The position numbers and the translations under genes were made by a program. Positions 1-9,737 of a DNA stretch of 64,000 nucleotides are shown piece by piece. The stretch lies in the NCBI GenBank assembly GCA_030867875.1, contig JAOWCC010000239.1, positions 558,001-622,000 on the forward strand, read 5' to 3'. The stretch is from Actinernus sp. WN-2022. Its lineage: Eukaryota; Cnidaria; Anthozoa; Actiniaria; Actinernidae. Within the stretch, counting starts at the first letter, position 1. Every line of letters begins with the position of its first letter. Under the pieces are notes generated by a model. It saw only the letters and a program-made list of their open reading frames with translations, ran no database searches and was not told the DNA's origin.

Positions 1-49
1 AGTCACCTAAGTGTGCAGCCCCTACAAAATTTTGTGCGTTCGTGATCTC

Positions 50-112
50 AGAGGCACCTAAGTCCTATACTCCTAAGTCCTATGCACCTAAGTCCTATAC
101 TCCTCACGTGTA
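50..112. repeat. Short tandem repeat, CCTAAGTCCTAT type
   Basis: About four imperfect copies of a roughly 14-bp unit with core CCTAAGTCCTAT lie just before the transposon-like coding region. One frame reads as a Pro-Lys-Ser-Tyr repeat, so this may be the end of a proline-rich coding stretch. No gene can be called for the first 148 bases. Confidence 0.5.
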
Positions 113-148
113 ACTTCGGCCCCTACAGCATATGGTGCTTCAGGGACC

Positions 149-865
149 TTGGAGACACCTAATGCCCCCATCGACGTCCAGCTTAATGCCCATCAAGGCA
201 GCGCCATTGAAGAATCCGGTAGTGTTGCAGCCGCTATGTTGTCAAATTCAACATTTGACTTCGAACTTCAAGACGCGATTGACGATGCTTTGAGCAAACA
301 CGATGGCACTAACCCATGCAGTTATTTAGCTGTTAAAATAGTTAATGATCTGTTTGAAGAAAAATAATTCATCCCCAACAAATTAAAGACAAAAGTTGAA
401 GATATCATCCATGAATTACCAAAACAGATCAACCAGTTCCGTGACCGAGAACTAATGGCGACGGTTGATGACGCTGCAAGGCTTCTTGCTGACAAGAGCC
501 TAATAAATGGAATGTTTGATGTCAACGAATTGTTTCTTGATCAATCTTCAGACCACTATGATAAAACAAAAAACTCAAAAAAGTTATACGTCGCCTCGTT
601 AAGGAGGAAAAAATATAAATCTGTTTTTTATATACACTATAACGCCAATAGCATTTACAATTATAGTAACAACCAATTTTTATATCATCATTGATACTCA
701 TAACATTTCCCCTAAATTGGGTGGAAATCATAATGGGATCATAAAAATGTGGCCTAGATCAGAACATCGTTTGGAGGAAATGATAGACTGGATTAAAATA
801 CGATCGAAAGAGTCCTTAGGGTTGGAAAGCTCGACAGACCCCAACAAACGACTTCCACGTTTTAC
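149..865 (+). pseudogene. Papain-like protease-type segment of a decayed transposon
   Basis: Two open stretches in one frame (149-364 and 368-694) are split by a single TAA at 365-367. The reading then shifts frame near 670-690 and continues to a stop just inside the helicase start. Visible motifs are a D-G-x-N-x-C segment at about 290-320 and, after the shift, an I-I-D-T-H segment followed by G-G-N-x-N-G at about 688-735. A Cys early and a His within D-T-H are what a papain-fold or OTU-like peptidase would show. The same pair of motifs occurs in proteins I know from cnidarian and mollusc mobile elements. Assignment to a protease is inference. The position directly upstream of the helicase, with the helicase ATG overlapping the stop, suggests one original polyprotein or gene pair. 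It is clearly broken. Confidence 0.45.
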
Positions 866-3001
866 ATGAGTGATTTAATGGATGACGAGGGTGATGTTAT
901 CATGGCGAATTTATCTGAATTGGACATAACCACTTCCAACAAACAATCTCCAGCCCCTTCAGCATCCAGTGCTTCAGTGACCACAGCGACAACTTTATTG
1001 GCTGAACTGGACACAACCATTTCCAATAAACAATTTTGGAAAGAATCGTGTGATGACGATTTGTCAATAGACAAAGCAAAAGAGCTCCTCTGGAAGGGCC
1101 ATCTTACACAATTCGGCCTGTCAAAGCTGAAGCCATTTCAGAGACGGGCAATAGCGTCTGTCGAAAATGGAGATGATGTCGTAGTGATTCAACCAACAGG
1201 CAGCGGGAAAAGTCTGTGCTTCCAGCTACCGGCACTTTTTGATGACACGAAAACGACTATTGTTATTAGTCCTACTCTCTCTCTTATCAACTCTCAGGTC
1301 CAAAGTCTTATTGCGAAAGATGTTTCGGTCATCAAATTGACATCAAATGAAATATTTAACATAAACGCAGATCCTCTTCCTCGGATGATATACACAACAC
1401 CGGAATATTTCACCAACAAACTTATTTACAGTCTTAACTTCGACAAGCAAAAGTGGAAGATGATTGTGATCGATGAAGTACATAAAATGTTTGATCGAAA
1501 TTCAAGTTTTCGTTCATGTTATGGTACTGTGGCTGACATTCATAAAGAAATCCCGGGAATTCCCATTATGGCATTGACTGCAACACTCAACGAGAGTCAG
1601 CTCCAGGAGCTGTGTAAAATGTGCCTTAACTGTCCAGTATTGATAAGAGGAAGCATAAACAGAGATAACATAAAACTTAATATTTCAGACTATAAATATA
1701 ACGATCGGAAAAAAAATGAGGAAAGGTGGATGGAAACAGCAGAGCAACTTAAGGCAACTATCCAAAACGAGTATGCTATTATATATATGGATTTTACGAC
1801 TGATGTGGAATTGATGGTGAAGGCTCTAAACAAATTGGGAATCAAAGATGTTGAAGCTTATCACGGTGGGTTAAAGGCTCAGGACAAATCGAGGATCGAC
1901 AACGACTTCCGTGAGAAGAAATTTCAGATTCTAGTTGCCACTGAATCATATGAAGTAGGCACCCACAGCCCACATGTCGATCTTGTAATCAGAATTGGCT
2001 GCATGCGAAATGCAGGAGTTCTAATGCAGGAATTTGGAAGAGCAGGCCGTAGCGGGGAAGCTTCGGATGGTATTTTACTTGTAAACGAATACAGAGACGA
2101 CTTCAATATCAAAGAGCATGCCATTTTGATGTTATCTGCGTTGAAAGAACTGCAATCCAGTATCCAGATCAACGAAGAGAAACTAATCACTTGGCTTCTA
2201 GGATCAAGGAAGGACTGGATATCCAAAGAAGAAATCCAAGAAATGATTTCTAATTCACCCACATTTGGAAAAGGAAATAATAAATTCAGCGGTAGTGCAC
2301 GAGCGAAGGCGTGGAGTCGAATCCTGAGGCAGCTCATAAGTTATCGACTTATTGAAATCGTTTTCAAGGAATCAAAATTCAACAAGTTTATAAAAATTTC
2401 AAGAACCTATAAACTAACTGAAACTGGTCTGAGCTATCTTGAAAATCCTTCTGAACTTATGCTTATTTCGCCAGAAATTGAAACATTTTCCTCAGCAAAA
2501 CAGAGAAAGAAGAAAGGCAAGAAAAGTCAAAATATATATGTTGGGGGAAAGCACATGCAAAACATACAGATGTTGCTATCTGACGAGGACAACTGGTTTA
2601 ATGTCAATAAAAAAGAACATTACGAATTTCCAGGCTTTGACCTCAGTCTCTCCGGGAAGATAGGTTTTTGTAAAGATATTAAATCTTTGAAAGGTCTTGG
2701 GTCCCATAAGCGCCCGCATTATATGTGGAGTGACAATCAACTGACAGTGAGACATACAAACAACTATGTTTGTGAAGTCGAAATTGGCAAAGAAAAAGCA
2801 AAAACGAAGTTGGAAATAAAGAGAGGACAATGTGAAGGTGTAAAGGTTTGCGCGGCCGAAGGCTGTCAATATACTGTGACAAACAGGCAGAAACCTAACC
2901 GATGCTGTGATCACGGTTCTTCATCACCGCTAAAAACCACTGGCCCTTGTCCGGTACAAATGATGTATATCTCTCCTGTAAATGATGATGGCAGAAGATA
3001 G
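866..3001 (+). CDS. RecQ-type ATP-dependent DNA helicase, transposon-associated
   Basis: A 711-residue superfamily 2 helicase that should unwind DNA 3'-5' using ATP. Visible motifs are Walker A TGSGKS (residues 111-116), a DEVH box (203-206), motif III ALTAT (236-240), AYHGGL (331-336), and motif VI QEFGRAGRSG (388-397). The order and spacing are those of RecQ. The helicase core is followed by about 300 residues that match no RecQ-specific domain I recognise. They end in a Cys-rich stretch (residues about 660-695, several Cys plus His) that may bind zinc. The ORF stops at TAG 2999-3001, but the same frame stays open to 3406, so the stop looks like a nonsense mutation. The protease-like segment upstream and the transposase-like segment downstream mark it as a transposon helicase, not the host BLM or RECQ gene. 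Confidence 0.8.
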   Translation: MSDLMDDEGDVIMANLSELDITTSNKQSPAPSASSASVTTATTLLAELDTTISNKQFWKESCDDDLSIDKAKELLWKGHLTQFGLSKLKPFQRRAIASVENGDDVVVIQPTGSGKSLCFQLPALFDDTKTTIVISPTLSLINSQVQSLIAKDVSVIKLTSNEIFNINADPLPRMIYTTPEYFTNKLIYSLNFDKQKWKMIVIDEVHKMFDRNSSFRSCYGTVADIHKEIPGIPIMALTATLNESQLQELCKMCLNCPVLIRGSINRDNIKLNISDYKYNDRKKNEERWMETAEQLKATIQNEYAIIYMDFTTDVELMVKALNKLGIKDVEAYHGGLKAQDKSRIDNDFREKKFQILVATESYEVGTHSPHVDLVIRIGCMRNAGVLMQEFGRAGRSGEASDGILLVNEYRDDFNIKEHAILMLSALKELQSSIQINEEKLITWLLGSRKDWISKEEIQEMISNSPTFGKGNNKFSGSARAKAWSRILRQLISYRLIEIVFKESKFNKFIKISRTYKLTETGLSYLENPSELMLISPEIETFSSAKQRKKKGKKSQNIYVGGKHMQNIQMLLSDEDNWFNVNKKEHYEFPGFDLSLSGKIGFCKDIKSLKGLGSHKRPHYMWSDNQLTVRHTNNYVCEVEIGKEKAKTKLEIKRGQCEGVKVCAAEGCQYTVTNRQKPNRCCDHGSSSPLKTTGPCPVQMMYISPVNDDGRR

Positions 3002-3406
3002 GTCGGAATTCTTCCTGGGCAAGTTCACATTCACAGTATCCCTGCTCCACATGTGGTATCAACACATGTCAAAGAAATGATACACGAGGCAATAAATAAA
3101 GATAAAATCCTCACTACAAAAGACCTGCAGAAAGGATTCGGTCTGGGTTTACTACCAGGCGAGGTATCACCGGCGGCATGCAACACCGAAAGAATCAGAA
3201 GAGAAAGATCTATTGCCCTTACGCAAGCCAAAGGGACCACAGGACTGCAGCCTTTAATACAGATCATCAACTTTTCTGAAATACGAAAAAAAATAGAAAA
3301 TGACCAGGATGGGTCGGATGATAGTATTACCGATAAAGTGAACGAGCTAATGGGTCAGTATCAAATGGAAGAAGAAAAGTATATTTTTACTTGGGAAAGT
3401 TATTAA
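3002..3406 (+). pseudogene. Linker between helicase and transposase, after nonsense codon
   Basis: This open stretch is in exactly the helicase frame and is separated from it by one TAG. It encodes about 134 residues with no recognised domain, rich in charged residues towards the end. It stops at 3404-3406, where the reading moves into the frame of the next segment; the overlap around 3385-3406 marks a frameshift. I read it as the middle of the original polyprotein. Confidence 0.5.
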
Positions 3407-3852
3407 GTGAATCTGAATTTTTATTTCAAGATATTACATTTACTGGCAACACACACTTCCCTTATCTCTTACATCTTGTTGCATTTAATCAAGCAACACT
3501 TACATATAATGCCGTTGCACGAGTGTTAATGGATCGAATGGATGGCACGGCATATGCAACTGCTCTAAAACAAGTTTTCCAGTGTGTAACTTCCAAGTAT
3601 CCGAAATTCCAAAATGGAAAAAATCTACGGCAGATAATGGTTGATTTTGATGATGCCGAATATAATGGGCTAAAAAGTGTTATAGGAGACGAATTAGCCG
3701 GGAAACTCATTCGTGGTTGTTCTGTTCACTGGATGCGGTCTGTGATGAGGGTATCAAGCCTCGTCACATACGCTTCCCTTGTATCAATTACATTGTCGAA
3801 TGATGGATATGTCATTCAAGTGCTGGAATTGTCCAGTGAACTACACATATGA
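3391..3852 (+). pseudogene. MULE-type DDE transposase fragment
   Basis: About 150 residues with the features of a MULE-like transposase catalytic core. They include an F-Q-D-I-T-F segment near the start, a V-D-F-D-D-A segment (about 3640-3660) that would hold the second catalytic Asp, and a C-x-V-H-W segment (about 3718-3735) resembling the C/D-x2-H motif that follows it in MULEs. The part expected to carry the catalytic Glu is missing; similarity ends near 3755, where unrelated sequence begins. It lies in a different frame from the upstream linker. If functional it would have cut and joined the ends of the element. Family assignment is from motif appearance only. Confidence 0.5.
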
Positions 3853-4841
3853 CCGGAGCCTGAGAAAACACTACGAAAAATTTCATGAACACCGTCCGCC
3901 AAAACAAGAGGTAAGACAAAATTCACTCTCAACGCGACGGACACTAATTAGGTTATCATTATAATTATCCTTGTTAACTTTTCAGAAGCCAACCTGTAAT
4001 CGTGTGAATCAAAACAATCACTCTATACAAATATATACGCTTTTTTACTTACTACTGACAAAGCTTTCTTTGGCTGAGTGACTTACAAATAAATTTCAAT
4101 TTTATTACCGATTTCGTCGTTGAAGTGTGACCCTGGAAGTTTCAAGTTACGCGCGCGTCTGGAGGCGTACTCTAAGAGTCTCATTCAAAGCTTTCACCGC
4201 CTAGACTCGACTATATTTTGATTAACGGTCGGCTAAGTACAATTTACGAAACGCGAATTGGACTTTCCAGGATCGCACGACGACGAAAATAGTAATAGAT
4301 ACGGCATTGTTTAGCAATGTTACAAAAATGGCTAAACTACAACAGGAGGTGGACTTCAACCAGATTATAAGAAGTCGGACACAGGACACAGCTTGTGTAA
4401 TGAATATTTGAAAATTGATGAAGTGATTCCAAGAAACAATAAAAACAAAAATAAATATTAATTTCCCCCTCCCCCGTCCATAAACTGGAAAGATAAATTA
4501 TGCGAGTCAGCAAAAGCCAACAAAGAAAAAAGTTCTCAACATTCTTATTACTATAACAAAATTCGACTTTATTACTGTCAATAATTTTTTAACAGATGAA
4601 AACAGCTCAACAAGCCACTACTGATTTCTTACAAGTTCCATCTCATAACCGGTCAAGCAGAATCAAGGAATTTATCACGTCCCTCACAACAGCTGAGCTC
4701 ATTTCTGTGCTTCCCTTCCTGGCTAAACATGTTACTGTGTTCAAATTTCTCCAAGAGAAAAGCAAGCAGCCCTCACGGTCAACTGGAGAAATTAACACAT
4801 CTAATAGAAAATGTGAAAACCTTTTACCCCGAAGTAGCTAG
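3800..4841 (+). CDS. Possible two-exon C2H2 zinc-finger gene
   Basis: Exon 1 would be 3800-3910, starting at the first of three closely spaced ATGs and ending CAAGAG before a good donor, GTAAGA. It encodes one C2H2 finger (C-x2-C-x12-H-x4-H). Exon 2 would be 4596-4841, after a pyrimidine-rich stretch ending TTTTTTAACAG. The junction is phase 0, giving about 118 residues. Exon 2 has no recognised domain. The intron of about 685 bp (3911-4595) contains nothing I can identify; an alternative acceptor exists at about 3985. It could be a host gene or the tail of the upstream transposon. The splice model rests on sequence signals alone. Confidence 0.35.
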
Positions 4842-4873
4842 CCACATGCATAAAGTACATCCAAGACCACTAA

Positions 4874-7567
4874 ATGACCAATGAAGCTCTTCTTACAAAA
4901 CACATTCCAGAGTGCAACGGTACCGATGACAGAGCCATACGCATTGAAATGCCTACCAATAAGAACGACAAAGTTTCGTTTCAGAATGTACACAAACAGC
5001 TTAAAGTACCGTACATTATCTATGCAGATCTCGAGGCATTGACCACTAAGATCGAAGAACCTGCTCAAGACCCAAAGAAGAGTAACACGCTTAAAACAGA
5101 GGAACACATTCCTTGTGGATTTTGCTATATAGTCGTACGTTCCGATGGTCATAGCGAACCACCAGTACTATATAGAGGTAGGGATACTATCGAACGTTTT
5201 CTACAATGTATACAAAAGGAAGAGGCGAAGATCAAAGCCCAAAAAGCTAAACCACTATGCATGTCATGGGAAAACTATAAGGCTTATAATAGCGCAATAA
5301 TTTGTCATATTTGTCAGAAGCCATTGGTTGGTGATAAAGTACGTGATCATTGCCACATCACAGGCGAGTTTAGAGGTGCCGCACACAATACCTGTAATCT
5401 AAAATTACGTGCTTTTCCTACCATCCCAGTCGTATTCCATAATCTTCGTGGATATGATGCTCACCTAATAATGCAATCCATATCCATAACATTAGGTAAG
5501 ATATCTTGTATTCCAAACAATATGGAGAAATATATTTCATTCTCACTTGGTAACCTACGATTCATTGATAGCTTTCAATTTCTACCATCATCTCTTAGTA
5601 CATTGGTATCGAGTTCAGAATCAGACACATTTCAACAAATTGTAAAATATACATCTAATCAAGAGAAAGCCAATCTATTAACTCGTAAAGGGGTATATCC
5701 ATATGAGTACATGGATGCGTGGGATAGATTTGCAGAGACTTCTCTACCACCTAAAGATGCGTTCTATAGTAAACTAACTCTAGAGGACATATCCGATGAA
5801 GATTACGAACATGCAATAAGAGTTTGGAATGTATTTGATTGTAAGACATTAGGTGATTATCATGATCTTTATCTACAAACTGATGTACTTCTTCTAGCAG
5901 ATGTGTTCGAGGACTTTCGTACAACATGTATGCAAAACTATGGATTAGATCCTGCACATTATTATACGAGTCCAGGACTTTCATGGGACGCTTTATTAAA
6001 GATAACTGGAGTGAAACTCGAACTATTAACTGACTATGACATGTATCTATTCATCGAGAGAGGTCTACGTGGTGGTATATCCATGGTATCACAACGTTAT
6101 GCCAAAGCGAATAATAAAAACGTACAGGATTTCGATCCAGAAAAACCAAATAGCCACATATTATATCTAGACGCGAATAACTTATATGGTTGGGCAATGA
6201 GTCAATATCTACCAACAGGAGGATTTGAGTGGTATACACCAACAGAAGAACGAATAACCAATCACGCAATGGATTCAGATAAGGGTTATATCCTTGAAGT
6301 CGATCTCGAATATCCTCGAGAACTTCACGATACGCACAACGACTATCCACTAGCTCCCGAGAGAATTCAGGTGAATAAAGATTTGTTCTCAGAGTATCAG
6401 ATCAATCTATTTGAGGAACTATATAAAGGTAATGGATCTTTGAAAGTAGAAAAACTCGTACCTAACCTATATAACAAAGAACGATATGTGCTACACTACC
6501 GCAACCTACAACTGTATCTATCTCTTGGTATGCGTTTGAAAAAGATCCACAGGGCATTACGATTCGACCAATCACCATGGATGGAACCATATATACAAAT
6601 GAATACAGAGTTACGAAAACAAGCGAAGAGCACCTTCAAGCAGGATCTATACAAATTGATGAACAATAGCGTATTTGGAAAAACAATGGAGAACCTACGT
6701 AAGCGTATAGATATTCAATTAGTGCGCGCATCAGAAGGAAACAAGCTACAACGTCTATTGAATAAACCTAGTTATGCTCGATCCACAATTTTTGATGATG
6801 ATCTTGCCGCGGTACATAACTACAAAAGTAAGCTATTGCTGAACCGCCCCATATATGTTGGAATGTCAATTCTAGATCTATCAAAGCATCTGATGTATGA
6901 CTTCTACTACAACGAGATCAAGAAGCAATATGGACAACTATGTAATCTACTTTATACCGATACCGATAGCCTACTACTACACATTAAAACTGAAGATATC
7001 TATACAGACATGGCAACTCATAAACATCTATATGATACTAGTAACTACAGCAAAGACCATCCGCTGTATAGTATCGACAACAAGAAAGTACTTGGTAAAA
7101 TGAAAGACGAATGCGGAGGTATTCCAATAGTCGAATATGTTGGACTACGATCGAAGCTCTATTCTATATTGAAAGTAGATGGTGGCGAGATTCGTAGAGC
7201 TAAAGGTACCAAGAAGTCAGTAGTGAAACATCGTATTCGTCACGATCAATATAAAGAGTGCTTGATGGATAAGAAAGTATTCAAACACGGAATGAATATG
7301 CTTCGAAGTGAAGGTCATAAGATGTATGGTATGCATATGAACAAAGTATCTCTATCACCGTTCGATAGTAAGAGATGGATTTCAGCAAACGGAATAGATA
7401 CAATAGCCTACGGTCATGGAGACGTTTTTCCAGAGGATGAAGAATTAGATGGTTTTATTAGCAATATACTATCAAACGTAGTTGATACACTATCCTACAA
7501 CAGTAAAAACGCCATTACAGTGGATGAAGATATAAACGACTTTATTTATGAGTTGCTTCTATCTTAG
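4874..7567 (+). CDS. Polinton protein-primed DNA polymerase B (pPolB)
   Basis: An 897-residue family B polymerase of the protein-primed type, which would copy the element from a terminal protein primer. Exonuclease motifs are YADLEAL (residues 50-56), FHNLRGYD (188-195) and a third motif with D-Y-H-D-L-Y-L-x-T-D around residue 328. A Cys/His zinc-finger insertion of endonuclease VII type lies at about 144-174. Polymerase motifs are DANNLYG (433-439), KLMNNSVFGK (594-603) and YTDTDS (694-699). All catalytic aspartates are visible and the ORF is uninterrupted. The N-terminus looks truncated: TAA directly precedes the ATG, and homologues I know begin further upstream. It ends tail-to-tail with the integrase gene, overlapping it by 9 bp. 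Confidence 0.95.
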   Translation: MTNEALLTKHIPECNGTDDRAIRIEMPTNKNDKVSFQNVHKQLKVPYIIYADLEALTTKIEEPAQDPKKSNTLKTEEHIPCGFCYIVVRSDGHSEPPVLYRGRDTIERFLQCIQKEEAKIKAQKAKPLCMSWENYKAYNSAIICHICQKPLVGDKVRDHCHITGEFRGAAHNTCNLKLRAFPTIPVVFHNLRGYDAHLIMQSISITLGKISCIPNNMEKYISFSLGNLRFIDSFQFLPSSLSTLVSSSESDTFQQIVKYTSNQEKANLLTRKGVYPYEYMDAWDRFAETSLPPKDAFYSKLTLEDISDEDYEHAIRVWNVFDCKTLGDYHDLYLQTDVLLLADVFEDFRTTCMQNYGLDPAHYYTSPGLSWDALLKITGVKLELLTDYDMYLFIERGLRGGISMVSQRYAKANNKNVQDFDPEKPNSHILYLDANNLYGWAMSQYLPTGGFEWYTPTEERITNHAMDSDKGYILEVDLEYPRELHDTHNDYPLAPERIQVNKDLFSEYQINLFEELYKGNGSLKVEKLVPNLYNKERYVLHYRNLQLYLSLGMRLKKIHRALRFDQSPWMEPYIQMNTELRKQAKSTFKQDLYKLMNNSVFGKTMENLRKRIDIQLVRASEGNKLQRLLNKPSYARSTIFDDDLAAVHNYKSKLLLNRPIYVGMSILDLSKHLMYDFYYNEIKKQYGQLCNLLYTDTDSLLLHIKTEDIYTDMATHKHLYDTSNYSKDHPLYSIDNKKVLGKMKDECGGIPIVEYVGLRSKLYSILKVDGGEIRRAKGTKKSVVKHRIRHDQYKECLMDKKVFKHGMNMLRSEGHKMYGMHMNKVSLSPFDSKRWISANGIDTIAYGHGDVFPEDEELDGFISNILSNVVDTLSYNSKNAITVDEDINDFIYELLLS

Positions 7568-8566
7568 AATACCTTTCGGTGGTAGTTCTGTATCTGGTGG
7601 TATCACTTGTATCTCTTCACGAACGAACCCTCGCTTTGGTGCATCTTCTCCTAAATAGTATAGAACCGGTTGATTTGATGATACGACATTTCGAGAAATA
7701 TAGTATGTTTGTAAACTCCATACAGGATCAGTTGCTCGCTTTACTCCACCTTCCAATTCTCCCGGTGAGTATAGATATCGAACTAAAACATCGAATGGTA
7801 GTCGCTTTTCTTTCAATCCAATAATTCTAGAATATGTAGGAGTCTTTATGTTTACTTGTTGTGCCTCTATAGAATTTGAAGGCTCCTTACCTGTTAGTCG
7901 AGTAACTTCATTGTTCATAGCCTTGATAACATCAGGAAGCCTCAATACCCATTCTCTACTACGCGCATCCGATCCTTCAGATGTAAGTACCATCTCTTTT
8001 GCATATTGATATCCAAATAATCTTTCGGCTATCGTTCTATTTGCTCGTTCGACAAAACTTTGTGCCCTATGATGACCGGCTTCACCCCGTTGAACTTTTG
8101 TACCACGTAGTTCTAATGTTTCAGACATACGTCCCATGAATTCTCTACCAGGATCGACTTGCAATGTTTTTGGCCATTCTAGTGGACTACGTTTGTAGAT
8201 CCGATCAAATGCTGCAGACACTTCACCACTATCTTTCGATGCTAAGGGTTCAGCCTCTTTATATCTAGAAGCTACATCGATTACCACCAAAGCATACTTA
8301 TATAGTTTCCTTCCACGTCCAGGTCGATCGTGAGGTAGAAAGATCAAATCAGCTTGATGAACTTCATTAGGTTTCGATACAGTCCAATGTGGTCGTGGAA
8401 TATAGTGTGGTGGTGATAGATATATTTGCCACATGGCTTGTTTCTCTAACCAACCCTTAGCTACATCTTCCGATACCTTTGCAGCCACCGATAACTTACC
8501 AATTGCAGCATAACCTTTCCAATAGCCCATAGGACCATAGAAGATATTCGCAAGTTTAGCATCCAT
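7559..8566 (-). CDS. Polinton retroviral-type (rve) integrase
   Basis: A 335-residue integrase that would insert the element into host DNA. I chose the ATG at 8566, which follows a TATATATAATG-like context; an open extension upstream has only a TTG. Catalytic residues in an RNase H-fold arrangement are D73 (HQADL), D138 (LQVDPGREF) and E173 (SFVERANRT), with 34 residues between the last two. A proline-rich C-terminal region with aromatic residues could be the chromodomain or SH3-like tail usual in this family. Intact. It follows a strong hairpin on its 5' side. Confidence 0.92.
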   Translation of the reverse strand: MDAKLANIFYGPMGYWKGYAAIGKLSVAAKVSEDVAKGWLEKQAMWQIYLSPPHYIPRPHWTVSKPNEVHQADLIFLPHDRPGRGRKLYKYALVVIDVASRYKEAEPLASKDSGEVSAAFDRIYKRSPLEWPKTLQVDPGREFMGRMSETLELRGTKVQRGEAGHHRAQSFVERANRTIAERLFGYQYAKEMVLTSEGSDARSREWVLRLPDVIKAMNNEVTRLTGKEPSNSIEAQQVNIKTPTYSRIIGLKEKRLPFDVLVRYLYSPGELEGGVKRATDPVWSLQTYYISRNVVSSNQPVLYYLGEDAPKRGFVREEIQVIPPDTELPPKGILR

Positions 8567-8602
8567 TATATATCTATGTATTCTAACCTTCAACAAGAAG
8601 AA

Positions 8603-8667
8603 AAAAAAGAAAAAAAGGAATAAGAACTTATCTAACCAACTAGTTCTTATTCTTTTTTTCTTTTTTA
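8603..8667. terminator. Long A/T-rich hairpin between integrase and next gene
   Basis: Left arm (8603-8627, an A-rich run ending AATAAGAAC) pairs with right arm (8643-8667, GTTCTTATTC followed by a T-rich run) across a 15-nt loop, with one mismatch in about 25 bp. It lies between the 3' end of the minus-strand 146-residue gene (8699) and the integrase ATG (8566). It is nearly symmetric, so it could end transcription or act as an RNA processing signal on either strand. The function is inferred from position. Confidence 0.5.
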
Positions 8668-8698
8668 GTATCTCGTCGATCGTAAAAATTCTCGTTTT

Positions 8699-9139
8699 TT
8701 AAAAGGCATATCGACTAATAGCGTATCCAGTGACTAGCATTCCACCACCAACATAGATCAACTCACCACTTTTCTGTGCGTTAGATGGTCGATAGTAGTC
8801 AGAGAAACGAGGTTCTTTCATTGCTTCGAGTCGTTTCAGTGCCTGACGTAACTTATCGGATTGTATGAAAGCTCGGTTACTATCGAGTTGATTATTATGA
8901 GAATCACGTTCAACAACTTCCTGTTTATGCGCCCAATCAGACAATGTTTGACGTTCTTCGATATATGCCTCCCTATCAGCATCGAATTTTTCCATTTCCC
9001 TATCATGTCTCTCTCGTTCTACATTAGCAGTTTCATCTTTCCCACCAAACATCTTAGCAAGCACTCCGCCACCAGTAAATGCCGTTGCATTCAAAACTGC
9101 TCCGAAAATGGACATTCCAATAGCTGCTAACGTCGCCAT
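8699..9139 (-). CDS. Polinton membrane/coiled-coil protein, 146 aa
   Basis: Unknown function. It has a hydrophobic Gly/Ala-rich N-terminus (residues about 4-30), a charged central helix rich in Glu, Arg and Lys (about 38-110, likely coiled coil), and a second hydrophobic segment near the C-terminus (about 126-144). The ATG overlaps the stop of the upstream 69-residue gene as TAATG, so the two are probably co-transcribed. I have seen similar short proteins at this position in related Polintons. A virion or membrane role is possible but not shown. Confidence 0.75.
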   Translation of the reverse strand: MATLAAIGMSIFGAVLNATAFTGGGVLAKMFGGKDETANVERERHDREMEKFDADREAYIEERQTLSDWAHKQEVVERDSHNNQLDSNRAFIQSDKLRQALKRLEAMKEPRFSDYYRPSNAQKSGELIYVGGGMLVTGYAISRYAF

Positions 9140-9348
9140 TATGGTACGATCTTTTGTTTCTCGAGATATTGTTTTGCATATATGCTACCAGCTATTACTG
9201 CAGTCCACTTCACGTAATTTATAATAGAAGTAGAAGGATCGTTAAGCATAGATTCCTTGGCAACCTTTTTTACGATCCAACCAATACCAGCAGCTATTCC
9301 AGTTATCATAGCAGCATCAGTCGCTGTTTTCATCAATTCTTTATCCAT
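9139..9348 (-). CDS. Small two-helix membrane protein, 69 aa
   Basis: A short protein with two hydrophobic segments (residues about 12-28 and 44-58) separated by a polar loop. Its ATG is preceded by a T/A-rich stretch containing TATATA. It directly precedes, and overlaps by one base, the 146-residue membrane protein gene. No family is recognised; the compact context and uninterrupted frame support a real gene. Confidence 0.65.
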   Translation of the reverse strand: MDKELMKTATDAAMITGIAAGIGWIVKKVAKESMLNDPSTSIINYVKWTAVIAGSIYAKQYLEKQKIVP

Positions 9349-9383
9349 CCTAATATATATCGTATATCTCTAGTCTTTAATTG

Positions 9384-9737
9384 TTACTCCATATCTGGTA
9401 CCGTAGTCTTTACAGGACTCGAGGGTCGTATAGGACTAATGTTCTTAGAAGTGTCGTCTCTGTATCTTTTGTATTGATAGTATGCGCCAAACAATGCAGC
9501 ACCCGTACCAATAACTGCGATAGTAGTATTAGTAGATATGTTTCTAGTCCAACTTTCATCTACGTCGGTTTCTTTAGATAATTCGCTTTCACGCGAAATC
9601 TCTCTCTTTTGAGCCTCTCTAGCAAGTTTATTACTTAGTGCTAATGCTTTCCCAGCAGCAACCCTCTTTGGATCTTTTACTTTAGTTGGTGTTGTTTTTG
9701 GTGGATTCGCAGTTATCTGATCCGTCTGTTCCTCCAT
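9384..9737 (-). CDS. Single-pass membrane protein, 117 aa, partner of chimeric duplicate
   Basis: Residues 1-65 are polar and charged, about 70-88 form a membrane segment (T-I-A-V-I-G-T-G-A-A-L-F-G), and a basic and proline-containing tail follows. The N-terminal ten residues and the segment before the membrane helix are nearly repeated in the adjacent gene at 9682-10170, showing a tandem duplication of about 433 bp. The start region overlaps the end of that neighbour in another frame by 56 bp. Function unknown. Confidence 0.65.
   Translation of the reverse strand: MEEQTDQITANPPKTTPTKVKDPKRVAAGKALALSNKLAREAQKREISRESELSKETDVDESWTRNISTNTTIAVIGTGAALFGAYYQYKRYRDDTSKNISPIRPSSPVKTTVPDME

Noticed and set aside
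866..3001. Host BLM/RECQ gene
   Set aside because: It is intronless, flanked by transposase-like sequence, lacks RQC/HRDC-like motifs I would recognise, and is broken by a stop.
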